NCBI GenBank assembly: GCA_035566435.1
Contig: DATMRF010000028.1
Span: 48,972-112,971 of the forward strand
Length of the DNA stretch: 64,000 bases
From: DATMRF01 sp035566435
GTDB lineage: Bacteria > Verrucomicrobiota > Verrucomicrobiia > Limisphaerales > UBA8199
Direction: 5' to 3'
In this document: positions 1-8,490 of the stretch, one piece after another
How positions within the stretch are numbered: position 1 is the stretch's first letter
How the letters are laid out: every line of letters begins with the position of its first letter
The notes under the pieces: generated by a model
Databases searched by the model: none
Told to the model about the DNA's origin: nothing
What the model saw: the letters and a program-made list of their open reading frames with translations, nothing else
Translations under genes and position numbers: made by a program

Positions 1-1325
<1,325 letters not shown>

Positions 1326-1418
1326 TTCACGGGAATGTGAATTTGGAATTTTGAATTTGCAAGGTGGGAGGATACCCCGGGGCGGTTGAAATGAGAAATC
1401 GGAAATGTAAAAATTCAA

Positions 1419-1514
1419 GTGCCAGGGTGACCACGGCAGACGCAGAGCAAACTACCGTTGCTGCCTTCCGGCCCTGGCGGGGTTCGTAAGTCCACATTCC
1501 ATGGGCCCTGGCGG
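1419..1514 (-). ncRNA. ffs: Signal recognition particle RNA, bacterial small type (4.5S)
   Basis: Read on the minus strand, this stretch contains the SRP RNA apical signature GCCGGAAGGCAGCAACGGTA, with the GGAA tetraloop and the asymmetric internal loop bound by Ffh. The two ends pair: GCCAGGG at the 5' side (near 1512) with CCCTGGC at the 3' side (near 1421), giving a hairpin of roughly 92 nt. The length fits the small bacterial form without an Alu domain. It lies about 95 bp upstream of dnaX on the same strand. Exact ends are estimated from the pairing. Confidence 0.92.
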
Positions 1515-1562
1515 TAGGGAATGTGGAGGAGGGGGGAGGGAGGTTCAAGGAGAAAGGAGGAA

Positions 1563-2993
1563 TTAACGGTTGAGCCAGCCGAGTTTTTGTTTTTTGGTGA
1601 CGAAAATCAAGCCGAGGAGGTGGATGCCGACGATGAGGAGGTAAAGGGTGACGAAGCTGACGAAGGCGATGGAGGCGAGCATGGCGAAGAGGCCGCCCAT
1701 GGAGTGGATGGTGGAGCCTTCGGGGAAGAGTTTAGCGATCAGGGAGTTGCCTGCCCAGCGAAAGGTGAACGCGGCGGCGAGGATAAGGACGGTGAGGAGG
1801 TATTCAAGCGGGACCTTGAGGATGGAGGGAACGACGACGAGAGGATTGGCAGCAGGGAAGGAGTCGAGGACGGCAACGACGAGGAAGGCCATGGGGAAAT
1901 AAAGGCAGCCGAAAGCAGCGGCGGCGAGGAAGGCGAGGCCGGCGGAAGGCTCGTGAGTGAGCAGGAACCAGACGGCCAGGCCGAGGGCAGGGCCGAAACA
2001 AAGCAGCATGAGACCGAGCAAGCGGAAGAAGGGCCAGAGGACGTCTTCGGTGAAGGAGCCCGCGCTAATGCCGGGCAGGTCGGGCAGTTCGCGTTCTTCG
2101 GCGGTAGTAGCGTGGATGATGCTTTGAAGGTAGGTGAAGAGGTAGCCGCCGGCGAAGATTTCGAGGATAACGCCGAAGGCCATGAGGCGCAGGGTGCGGA
2201 AGGCGATGCAGGCCTGGCCCCACCGGACGAGAGCGAACAGGACAATGCCGACGATGACAATGAGGACACCCACGCCGCGGACCGGGTAGGCGAAAGCGCC
2301 AGGCACACGCTCGAGGAACCCCTTTTCGGGGGCGGGCTCGAGGCGGACCTGGACGGGCCGGCATTCAGCGCCGCAATGGCGGCAGACTTTCTGTTTGACG
2401 CCACCGACAGGGCGCAAGGCGACGCAGAGGTCGCAAAAGAACTGCTGGCATTGGGGGCAGAAAAAGCGGGCAGGGGTTTTGGGGTGAAACTTGCATTGGC
2501 CTGAGACGGGCAGAGGTTCCGCGGGTGCGACCGGAGCCGCGGCACGGGCGGGGACCGGAGCAGCAACCGGAACCCGCAGGGTCGTGCGGGCCGGCTTAAC
2601 CGCCGGCGGTGTTCCCTGCGGAGGGGAGAGGTCTGTGCCGATTGGGGCGCGGGATTCCAATCCCGCGAGTGGATCCAACCTTGGCGGAATGGGCGGCGCT
2701 GGGGGTAGATCCGCATAAAAGGCCAACTCGACGTCGCCTAAATGGATCGTTTGGCCGGGGTGCAGCTCGGTTTCCTGGACGGGGGCGCGGTTGACAAATG
2801 TGCCGTTGGTGGAACCCAGGTCGCGGAGCATGGCGGCATGGTCGCTCACGATGATTTGGCAGTGAGAGCTGGACACGGAAACGTGCGGGAGTTGAACATC
2901 GTTAGCCGGGCCGCGGCCGACGGAATTGGGGCCGGGTTTTAGGTGGACTTCCCACGCGGTCGGGGAGCCTGGGTTGATGAGGAGCCGGGCCAT
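1563..2993 (-). CDS. FHA-domain membrane protein with zinc-binding module (paralogue 1)
   Basis: This 476-aa protein starts with a forkhead-associated domain (about residues 1-95), with the key motifs VGRGPANDV, SSSHCQI and DLGSTNGTFVN. FHA domains bind phosphothreonine peptides. After a Pro/Ala-rich linker comes a B-box-like Cys/His cluster near residues 170-220 (CKFHP, CPQC, CDLC, CRHC, C). The C-terminal half has about six hydrophobic segments and resembles Yip1/DUF4013-type membrane domains, so the FHA and zinc parts probably face the cytoplasm. The next gene on the strand (3083-4495) has the same architecture and similar sequence, so the pair looks like a tandem duplication. A shorter relative sits at 30751-31350. 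Substrate and role are unknown; a link to Ser/Thr-kinase signalling is inference from the FHA domain only. Confidence 0.8.
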   Translation of the reverse strand: MARLLINPGSPTAWEVHLKPGPNSVGRGPANDVQLPHVSVSSSHCQIIVSDHAAMLRDLGSTNGTFVNRAPVQETELHPGQTIHLGDVELAFYADLPPAPPIPPRLDPLAGLESRAPIGTDLSPPQGTPPAVKPARTTLRVPVAAPVPARAAAPVAPAEPLPVSGQCKFHPKTPARFFCPQCQQFFCDLCVALRPVGGVKQKVCRHCGAECRPVQVRLEPAPEKGFLERVPGAFAYPVRGVGVLIVIVGIVLFALVRWGQACIAFRTLRLMAFGVILEIFAGGYLFTYLQSIIHATTAEERELPDLPGISAGSFTEDVLWPFFRLLGLMLLCFGPALGLAVWFLLTHEPSAGLAFLAAAAFGCLYFPMAFLVVAVLDSFPAANPLVVVPSILKVPLEYLLTVLILAAAFTFRWAGNSLIAKLFPEGSTIHSMGGLFAMLASIAFVSFVTLYLLIVGIHLLGLIFVTKKQKLGWLNR

Positions 2994-3082
2994 AGTTCTG
3001 ATTTATTGTCCGCCTGAGGACTGATTTGTAGCGTGGTCGTGAAGTGGCTGTCCACACAAATGTTGTCCGTGCGGTGCCGCGG

Positions 3083-4495
3083 TCAACGAGCGGGTTTGAA
3101 CCAACGGAGGGTTTGTTTTTTTGAGAGGTAGAGAAGGCCGAGGATGCGGGCTTCGACCATGAGGAGGCAGATGGCCAGGAGGTCCGAGAGGAGGACGGGG
3201 AGGAGGGGGATGCGCAGGAGCATGGCGAGGAGGGATTCGGAGAGCCAGCGGAAGGCGAGGATGCCGGCAAAGACGAGGGCGGCCAGGGAGTATTCGCGGG
3301 GGACGGCGAGGATGGAGCCGAGGACGAAGAGGGGGTGGGCGGCGACGAGGCTGTCGAACATGGCGACGCCGAGGAAGGCCATGGGGAAGTAGAGGCAGCC
3401 GGCCAGGGCGACGAGCCAGACGAGCCAGGGGTAATCGACGTCGAACCAGAAGTCCATCACGAGCCAGGTGAGGAAGGCAGGGCCGAAGCTGAAGAAGGAG
3501 ATCATGAGGAACTGGAACATGGGGGAGACGATGTCTTCTTTCCACTCGGTGAGTTCGGGCCAGTCGGGCATGTGGTGGAGGCCCTGGGCGGTGTAGGCGA
3601 TGATTTTTTTGAGGTAGGCGAAGAGGTAGCCGCAGCCGAGGATGAAGGTAAAGACCATGACGCGCATCATCATGGCGCGGAGGGCGAAGGCGAAGGAGTA
3701 GCGGGCGACGTAGTTGGCAAGGTCGAGGAAGCCGAAGAAGAAGGTGCCGCCGAGGAGGAGAATCCAGCCGTCGGCGCGAAAGGGGTATTGAAAGGCCTGG
3801 CGGGCTTCGGTGAAGAATTCGACCTGGCGCTCGATGGGTTTAATGGCGACGGGGAGGCATTCGGCGGCGCAGACTTTGCAGAATTTGAGGCCGCCGGCGG
3901 CGCTGCCGCGGGTATTGACACAGAGGTCGCAGAACTGGCGGCGGCATTTGGGGCAGAAAAAGCGAGCGAGATTTTGGTAATGGTTTTTGCAGAAAAGAGG
4001 TTTGTCGGGAGGAGTTGAGGGCTGGGGTGTTGGAGTGATGGAGTGCTGGAGTGACGGAGGAGTTCGTAGTGGAAGCTCTGCCGCTGAAGCTATGGAGGCC
4101 GAGGAGGTGAGGGGATGGGGTGGTGGAGTGATGGAGGAGTTGATAGTTGATGGTGGGGAATTGTGGGTGGCGAGGGGCGGCGTGCCGGGGACAGCGCGGC
4201 CTGCGTTGGGGGCATCGGTTTGCAGCAGGAGCTCGACGGTGCCGAGGCGGATGAATTGGCCAGGCTGGACGGAGGCTTCGTCGATGGGGAGGTCGTTGAT
4301 ATGGGTGCCGTTAGTGGAGCCGAGGTCTTGAAGGCGAATGGAGCCGGGTTGGACGATAAGCTGGCAGTGGTGATTGGAGATCGACGGGTCGTCGATTGGG
4401 AAGTCGTTGTCCTCGCTGCGTCCGATGGAGTTGAGGCCGGGTTTGAGGCGGATTTCCCGGGGCTCGGTCCCCGAATTAAAGACGAGGCGATACAT
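3083..4495 (-). CDS. FHA-domain membrane protein with zinc-binding module (paralogue 2)
   Basis: This 470-aa paralogue of the gene at 1563-2993 has the same domain order. The N-terminal FHA domain (about 1-95) shows IGRSEDNDFPI, SNHHCQL and DLGSTNGTHIN. A low-complexity linker follows, then a Cys cluster near 165-215 (CKNH, CPKC, CDLC, CKVC, C), then about six hydrophobic segments containing a shared CLYFPMAFL-like stretch. The linker, about residues 105-157 (nt 4025-4180), is encoded by the same CACTCCATCACTCC-type simple repeat that occurs between genes nearby. It therefore looks like repeat DNA captured in frame rather than a conserved part of the fold. The 89-bp gap to the next gene suggests co-transcription of the pair. 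Function is unknown beyond probable phosphopeptide binding at the membrane. Confidence 0.8.
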   Translation of the reverse strand: MYRLVFNSGTEPREIRLKPGLNSIGRSEDNDFPIDDPSISNHHCQLIVQPGSIRLQDLGSTNGTHINDLPIDEASVQPGQFIRLGTVELLLQTDAPNAGRAVPGTPPLATHNSPPSTINSSITPPPHPLTSSASIASAAELPLRTPPSLQHSITPTPQPSTPPDKPLFCKNHYQNLARFFCPKCRRQFCDLCVNTRGSAAGGLKFCKVCAAECLPVAIKPIERQVEFFTEARQAFQYPFRADGWILLLGGTFFFGFLDLANYVARYSFAFALRAMMMRVMVFTFILGCGYLFAYLKKIIAYTAQGLHHMPDWPELTEWKEDIVSPMFQFLMISFFSFGPAFLTWLVMDFWFDVDYPWLVWLVALAGCLYFPMAFLGVAMFDSLVAAHPLFVLGSILAVPREYSLAALVFAGILAFRWLSESLLAMLLRIPLLPVLLSDLLAICLLMVEARILGLLYLSKKQTLRWFKPAR

Positions 4496-4936
4496 GGCCG
4501 GGTTTTTCTCTCTGACGCGGGAATTAATAGCGGAAACGAGGGAGGATGTAAACGGGGAAGGCGGACGCGGGGGGAATGGAGTACTGGAGTGATGGAGTGG
4601 TGGGGGACCGAGTGACGAGTGTCGTGGGGCTAGGGATGGAGTGGTGGGGTAGTGTGATCAGAGCCTCCTGACGTCGGCTCCTACAGGGGATGAAATAAGT
4701 AGTGCGAATGGTACGGTAAACATGAGTGAGGCGCTTAGGATTGACTTTTTTATTTTTTTCCAGTCGGAATAACTCGGAATAACTCGGAATAACTCGGAAT
4801 AAGTCGCAATGGCGGCCAGGCAGGGTCAGGGTCAGAGGTACCAAGCGGGTTCGGATTCCGGCTCGCCTGGATAAGGGCGGTTGATACCCAGGAGTTCGCG
4901 ATCAATGAGGTGGACGACATCGCGGCGGGCTGCTTC
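4496..4936. repeat. Repeat-rich intergenic stretch
   Basis: About 440 bp without a convincing gene. It holds several copies of a GGAGTGATGGAGTGGTGG-type simple repeat (about 4575-4650), one diverged copy of the dispersed GATCAGAGACTCCT repeat (4662-4687), and a tandem array of the 10-mer CGGAATAACT (about 4764-4806). On the minus strand the frame of the upstream gene stays open past its stop for about 34 codons, ending at 4832; see the findings. Confidence 0.7.
4764..4806. repeat. Tandem 10-bp repeat, about four units
   Basis: The unit CGGAATAACT is repeated head to tail with perfect interior copies and degenerate edges (cagtCGGAAT at the left, aagtCGcaat at the right). It follows an AT-rich T-tract at 4745-4760. 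Confidence 0.85.
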
Positions 4937-5569
4937 TCAGTCGCACTGCAGGACCGAACGCGTCTCATAGCACTTCGAGCACCAGAAAACATAAATCATC
5001 CCGACATCAGCAAACATAAAGCTATTCTTTTCGCTTAATCGTTCTCCTAGATCTGAGGCCTGATTTGCAACGCTGTCGATCTGCGCAACAAAAGTCATCG
5101 CCTTCTGGCACTGCTCGCAGATTGGAGTCTCATCCGGCTGAATCCAGTCGGGCTTTCCACCCAATTTCGTACGGCTACCTGGCTTGATGGCACTCTCGCC
5201 GCCCGCGCTGCTGCTGGACGCCGTGATTCGTAGGTCGACTGCCAACTCCGGGAAAACCGGGACTCCTACCGACAGTGCTGCTCTGGCGAGGCTACCCAGC
5301 TCGCTCGTGAGTTTCTGAGAGGCAGCAAAGGCGTGTCCGTCGTCTAACGCGTCGGCAGCCTGAACGACCTCTTCTAGCAACTCCTGAATTTGATCGAAAG
5401 TGGCACTGTCGCTTGCCAATATCGACAGCGTCTTCTCCTGCAATGAGCGCAGAGCAGCTTCATGGTCCGGAGTCTTTTTGACCCACTCCTCAAAGCGCGC
5501 AGCGGAATGTTCGCGCAGAGGTTTCAACGCGATCCCGGGTGATGATTTGGAAGTTTTTGGGGCTGGCAT
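4937..5569 (-). CDS. DUF1963-like protein with C-terminal zinc ribbon
   Basis: This 210-aa protein has a helical N-terminal half of unknown relation. Its C-terminal part, about residues 135-210, carries the sequence pattern of the DUF1963 (YwqG-like) family: KLGGKPDWIQ, then CEQCQKAMTFVAQIDS, then GMIYVFWCSKC. The two CxxC pairs could bind one zinc ion. A DUF1963 domain is normally longer, so this may be a truncated or shuffled version. No signal peptide or membrane segment is seen. The flanking DNA is repeat-rich, so there is no informative operon context. The biochemical role of the family is not established. Confidence 0.6.
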   Translation of the reverse strand: MPAPKTSKSSPGIALKPLREHSAARFEEWVKKTPDHEAALRSLQEKTLSILASDSATFDQIQELLEEVVQAADALDDGHAFAASQKLTSELGSLARAALSVGVPVFPELAVDLRITASSSSAGGESAIKPGSRTKLGGKPDWIQPDETPICEQCQKAMTFVAQIDSVANQASDLGERLSEKNSFMFADVGMIYVFWCSKCYETRSVLQCD

Positions 5570-5885
5570 AATCTCAGCGATGGTTTGCCGAACAGGTAAT
5601 GGGCGTCATATTAGACGCATTATATTGGGTCACGGGAGCTGACTGGACGGTGGTAATTTGCTTATGCACAGGAGTTTGTCATTCTTTTGGGTTCTGAGAT
5701 TGAACAAGGAAAGGCGTCAGTCCGTGGCGCGGGCGGGCGCTTTTTAGATTTTCTTGCCGTCACGGGCTTAGCAAAGCAGGTTGGCTAATTTGTGTCAAGG
5801 GATTTTTGGGACGAGGGGGGAATGGAGTGGTGGAGTGATGGGCCGGACGAGAAAGAGGAAGAGAAGGAGGAACAGGAAAGATGGC
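5570..5885. other. Intergenic stretch, no gene seen
   Basis: About 315 bp between the DUF1963-like gene and the GH18 gene. It contains a GGAGTGGTGGAGTGATGG repeat copy at 5821-5841 and a purine-rich tract at 5846-5885. No supported gene or RNA was found. Confidence 0.5.
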
Positions 5886-7568
5886 TCAGGGAGGGGTTTG
5901 GAGGCGGTAAAAGCGGCTGGGCTGGTTGGCGGCGGCGCCGGGGTCGGCGAGTTGGATGGGGGCGCCGGAGCCGGGGATGTTGTTGGTGAGGGTATTCCAA
6001 TTCGGCGTCTCCAGATTCGTTGTCCAGAGGAGGCGGTAAGCGGCCAGGGGAAGAGTAGTGAAGCTTAGCAGGATATCACGGTTGGTGAGCTGGATGGAAG
6101 TGAAGCTCGGGGTGGCCTGAGCCGATTTGAGCGCCTGCAGGAGCGGGTTGCGCTGGCCAGCAGGCTGGGTTGGGCGGTAGTCCTGGGTGATTTCCCAAAT
6201 CATGAGGCCGCCAAGGAAGTGGTTGCGGGCGTAGCTCACTTTGGCCTGGGAACTGTATTCGTCATCGTAGGAAATAAACTGGTCATTGGTGGAGACGGAG
6301 TTGGTGATGCTCAGCCAGGCGGCCTGGGCGGAGGTGTCCCAGTGGTAGAGGTTGGATTGGAAATAGGAGGAGATGATCTGAGAGTAGGCGACGGCGGTGG
6401 TGGTGGGCGCATTGGTCCAGGATTGACGCGGCAAGAGGGTGCCGCCGGTGGAAGTGCCCGAACCCTGGGTCCAGACCTTGCCATAGAAGGGGGTGCCTAG
6501 TCCGAGTTTGGCGGCGGCGACACCGTAGGCCAGGAAGTTGCGGACCGCGCCATCGATAGAGGGGACCAGGCCGCCGGAGCTGGGGAAGCGGTAGCCGCCG
6601 TCGAAGATGGGAGAGTTGAACCATGTGACCCAGCCGGGGTAGGGGCCGGCGAGGTCGTAAGTCATGATATTGATTTGGTCGAACTGGTTTTGCAAGGAGG
6701 CGAACATGGTGTAGTCACTGGAGATTGGGTCTCCGTAAACCGGATAAGCCTGCGCGGCAACGGTGAGCAACTTTTGAGCCGGGAATGCGTTCAGGGCGGA
6801 GCGCAGAGCGTTGACGAGATTGGTGAATTGGTTGAAGTCGGTGGCGGGCATCGGTTCCCAGTCGATGTCCACGCCGTCGTATCCATAGACGGCCATGAAG
6901 TTGGTGAGGTTGTTGACGAAGGTGGCGCGGTTGGCCGGTGTGGTGGCGCCTTGGAACCCGGTCTGGCTGCCGGCGCCGCCGACGCAGATGAGGACTTTCC
7001 TGCCGGTGCTGTGCGCCGCAGTGAGCAGGGCGGCGGAGTAGGCGGGCGTGAGGCCATTGGCGCTGGTGTTGAGCGAGCCGTCGGAGTTGGGGAGCACGGA
7101 GAAGTGGATGATGTGAGTGAGAGCCGTGAAATCGATTGCGGGAGGGGGAAAGGAGGCCTGGTGGTAGCCGGGGTAGTAGCCAGTGGTCCAGAGCGCGGCG
7201 CGGCCAGGGACCGGAAGAAAGCACAGCGGCGAGGAGAGCAGAAAACCGAGGATGGAGCGGACGTGGGGCAGGGGAGCGAGGCGAAACGGGGAAAGGATTT
7301 TAGGGCCGAATCTCCAAAGCAGGCGCGAGATCAGAGACTGCCAACGAACGGTAGGCACGCGTCCCACCGCCTCCCCGTTATTTCGGGAAGGGATCGGGGA
7401 CGCGGTGGAACGCGTCCCTACCGTTCCGGCGGTAAGAATCGACATTTGGCGCGAGATCAGAGACTCCTTACGCCGTCTCCTACAGAGAAGCGGTATTTCC
7501 AAACAGGATCTTAACTGGTTCAGCAAGGAGCAAAAGCGGGTGGTTACGGGTTGAGGACATGCCGGCAT
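5886..7568 (-). CDS. Secreted glycoside hydrolase family 18 (chitinase-like)
   Basis: The protein has the GH18 TIM-barrel hallmarks. The catalytic motif DGVDIDWEP, with the acid/base Glu near residue 238, lies downstream of the conserved KVLICVGGAGSQTGF strand, and INIMTYDLAGPYPGW and GGLMIWEITQD follow. GH18 enzymes hydrolyse chitin or related beta-1,4-GlcNAc polymers with substrate-assisted catalysis. A hydrophobic stretch (SILGFLLSSPLCFL) near residue 110 looks like the signal peptide core, but no ATG, GTG or TTG precedes it in frame nearby. The first usable starts are at about 7445 (ATG) or 7568. The extra N-terminal codons are repeat-derived DNA, so the 5' end may have been altered by repeat insertion. 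The last 75 residues form a W..NL..W/FYRL module also found in neighbouring secreted proteins. Family call sure, start unsure. Confidence 0.85.
   Translation of the reverse strand: MPACPQPVTTRFCSLLNQLRSCLEIPLLCRRRRKESLISRQMSILTAGTVGTRSTASPIPSRNNGEAVGRVPTVRWQSLISRLLWRFGPKILSPFRLAPLPHVRSILGFLLSSPLCFLPVPGRAALWTTGYYPGYHQASFPPPAIDFTALTHIIHFSVLPNSDGSLNTSANGLTPAYSAALLTAAHSTGRKVLICVGGAGSQTGFQGATTPANRATFVNNLTNFMAVYGYDGVDIDWEPMPATDFNQFTNLVNALRSALNAFPAQKLLTVAAQAYPVYGDPISSDYTMFASLQNQFDQINIMTYDLAGPYPGWVTWFNSPIFDGGYRFPSSGGLVPSIDGAVRNFLAYGVAAAKLGLGTPFYGKVWTQGSGTSTGGTLLPRQSWTNAPTTTAVAYSQIISSYFQSNLYHWDTSAQAAWLSITNSVSTNDQFISYDDEYSSQAKVSYARNHFLGGLMIWEITQDYRPTQPAGQRNPLLQALKSAQATPSFTSIQLTNRDILLSFTTLPLAAYRLLWTTNLETPNWNTLTNNIPGSGAPIQLADPGAAANQPSRFYRLQTPP
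7323..7470. repeat. Palindromic repeat element flanked by 17-bp direct repeats
   Basis: The sequence GCGCGAGATCAGAGACT occurs at 7323-7339 and again at 7449-7465. Between them is a long imperfect palindrome (about 7346-7427) whose arms are CGGTAGGCACGCGTCCCACC and GGTGGAACGCGTCCCTACCG. The layout resembles a non-autonomous mobile element with flanking repeats. Related words recur at 4662 and 26587. Confidence 0.75.
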
Positions 7569-7626
7569 GCTCGAAGGATAACCGCGCGGAGAAAGACTTT
7601 CAAACGGGGTTCGGCCGGTAAGACTC

Positions 7627-8409
7627 CTACTGGAGAGCGGAAGTGACGTCGCGCAGGCGGCCGAAGTCGGGGTTGAGCGGCGTATTAACGTTCATGGGAG
7701 TGGGCCAAGTGCTGCGCGGATCCCTGAGCTTGTAAATCTCAGCGTGTCCGTCCAGGAACGAAAGGCCATAGCCGCGGTTATGGCGGGTGGCGGGGAAATC
7801 GGCGAACGCGCGAGCCCCGGTCATATCAACGAAAAACCAGCCGTCATTGATGCTCAGTTCATGCTCATCGATGAGCAGCCAGGTTCGGGGTGACCCTGGC
7901 ACGGTGAGATCGGTTTCTCTCAAGTAATACCGGTAATTTGAGAGTCCGGGGCTAAAGCTCTGGGAGCGGCGGGTGCCAACCCAGCCGTTCATCGAGTAAC
8001 TGCGCACCTTCGGAATGCCGTCGCGCTGAGCGGGGTCCGAGGGGCACCGGTAGATGCCGGCGGTGCTGTTGTAAGTCCAGAACTTGCCGGTCACGAGATC
8101 AAGGAGGTTGGTGGAATCGAACACTCCCGGGGTGACCTGGCCGTAAACGCCGACATTGTCGCTCATGTCGCCCTGGATCCACGAGTTAGTGGAGTATTGT
8201 TTGGTGGGTTCGTTTTGAGCGAGAACGCCGTTGCTATCCGCCGCGTACATGAACTCGCACAGGGTCAACTGGCGGAGGTTGTTGACGCATTTGGTTTGTT
8301 TGCCTTTTTCACGCGCCCGGGCCAAGGCAGGGAGGAGCATCGCGGCCAGGATGGCGATGACGGCGATGACCACCAACAGCTCGATCAGCGTGAAGGCTTT
8401 CTTGTTCAT
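7627..8409 (-). CDS. Prepilin-type pseudopilin
   Basis: The ATG at 8407-8409 gives MNKKAFTLIELLVVIAVIAI, a textbook type IV/type II prepilin N-terminus: short basic leader, cleavage before Phe, Glu at +5 and a single hydrophobic helix. A longer frame starting at 8439 would add ten non-typical residues, so the inner start is preferred. The globular part has the CxxDP segment (YRCPSDPAQ) and ends with HNRGYGLSFLDGHAEIYKL, the H-x9-DG tail of the DUF1559-like pseudopilins abundant in Verrucomicrobia and Planctomycetes. The length (260 aa) is typical of that group. It lies downstream of the LamG gene on the same strand with an 81-bp gap, so co-expression is possible. Its pilus or secretion role is unknown. 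Confidence 0.88.
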   Translation of the reverse strand: MNKKAFTLIELLVVIAVIAILAAMLLPALARAREKGKQTKCVNNLRQLTLCEFMYAADSNGVLAQNEPTKQYSTNSWIQGDMSDNVGVYGQVTPGVFDSTNLLDLVTGKFWTYNSTAGIYRCPSDPAQRDGIPKVRSYSMNGWVGTRRSQSFSPGLSNYRYYLRETDLTVPGSPRTWLLIDEHELSINDGWFFVDMTGARAFADFPATRHNRGYGLSFLDGHAEIYKLRDPRSTWPTPMNVNTPLNPDFGRLRDVTSALQ

Positions 8410-8490
8410 GCGATTATAAACACTTAAAAGCGCGGCCACGAGAGAGGCCGGGGCGAAGTGATCGCCCCGGCCTGAGGGCCAAGATCGCGG

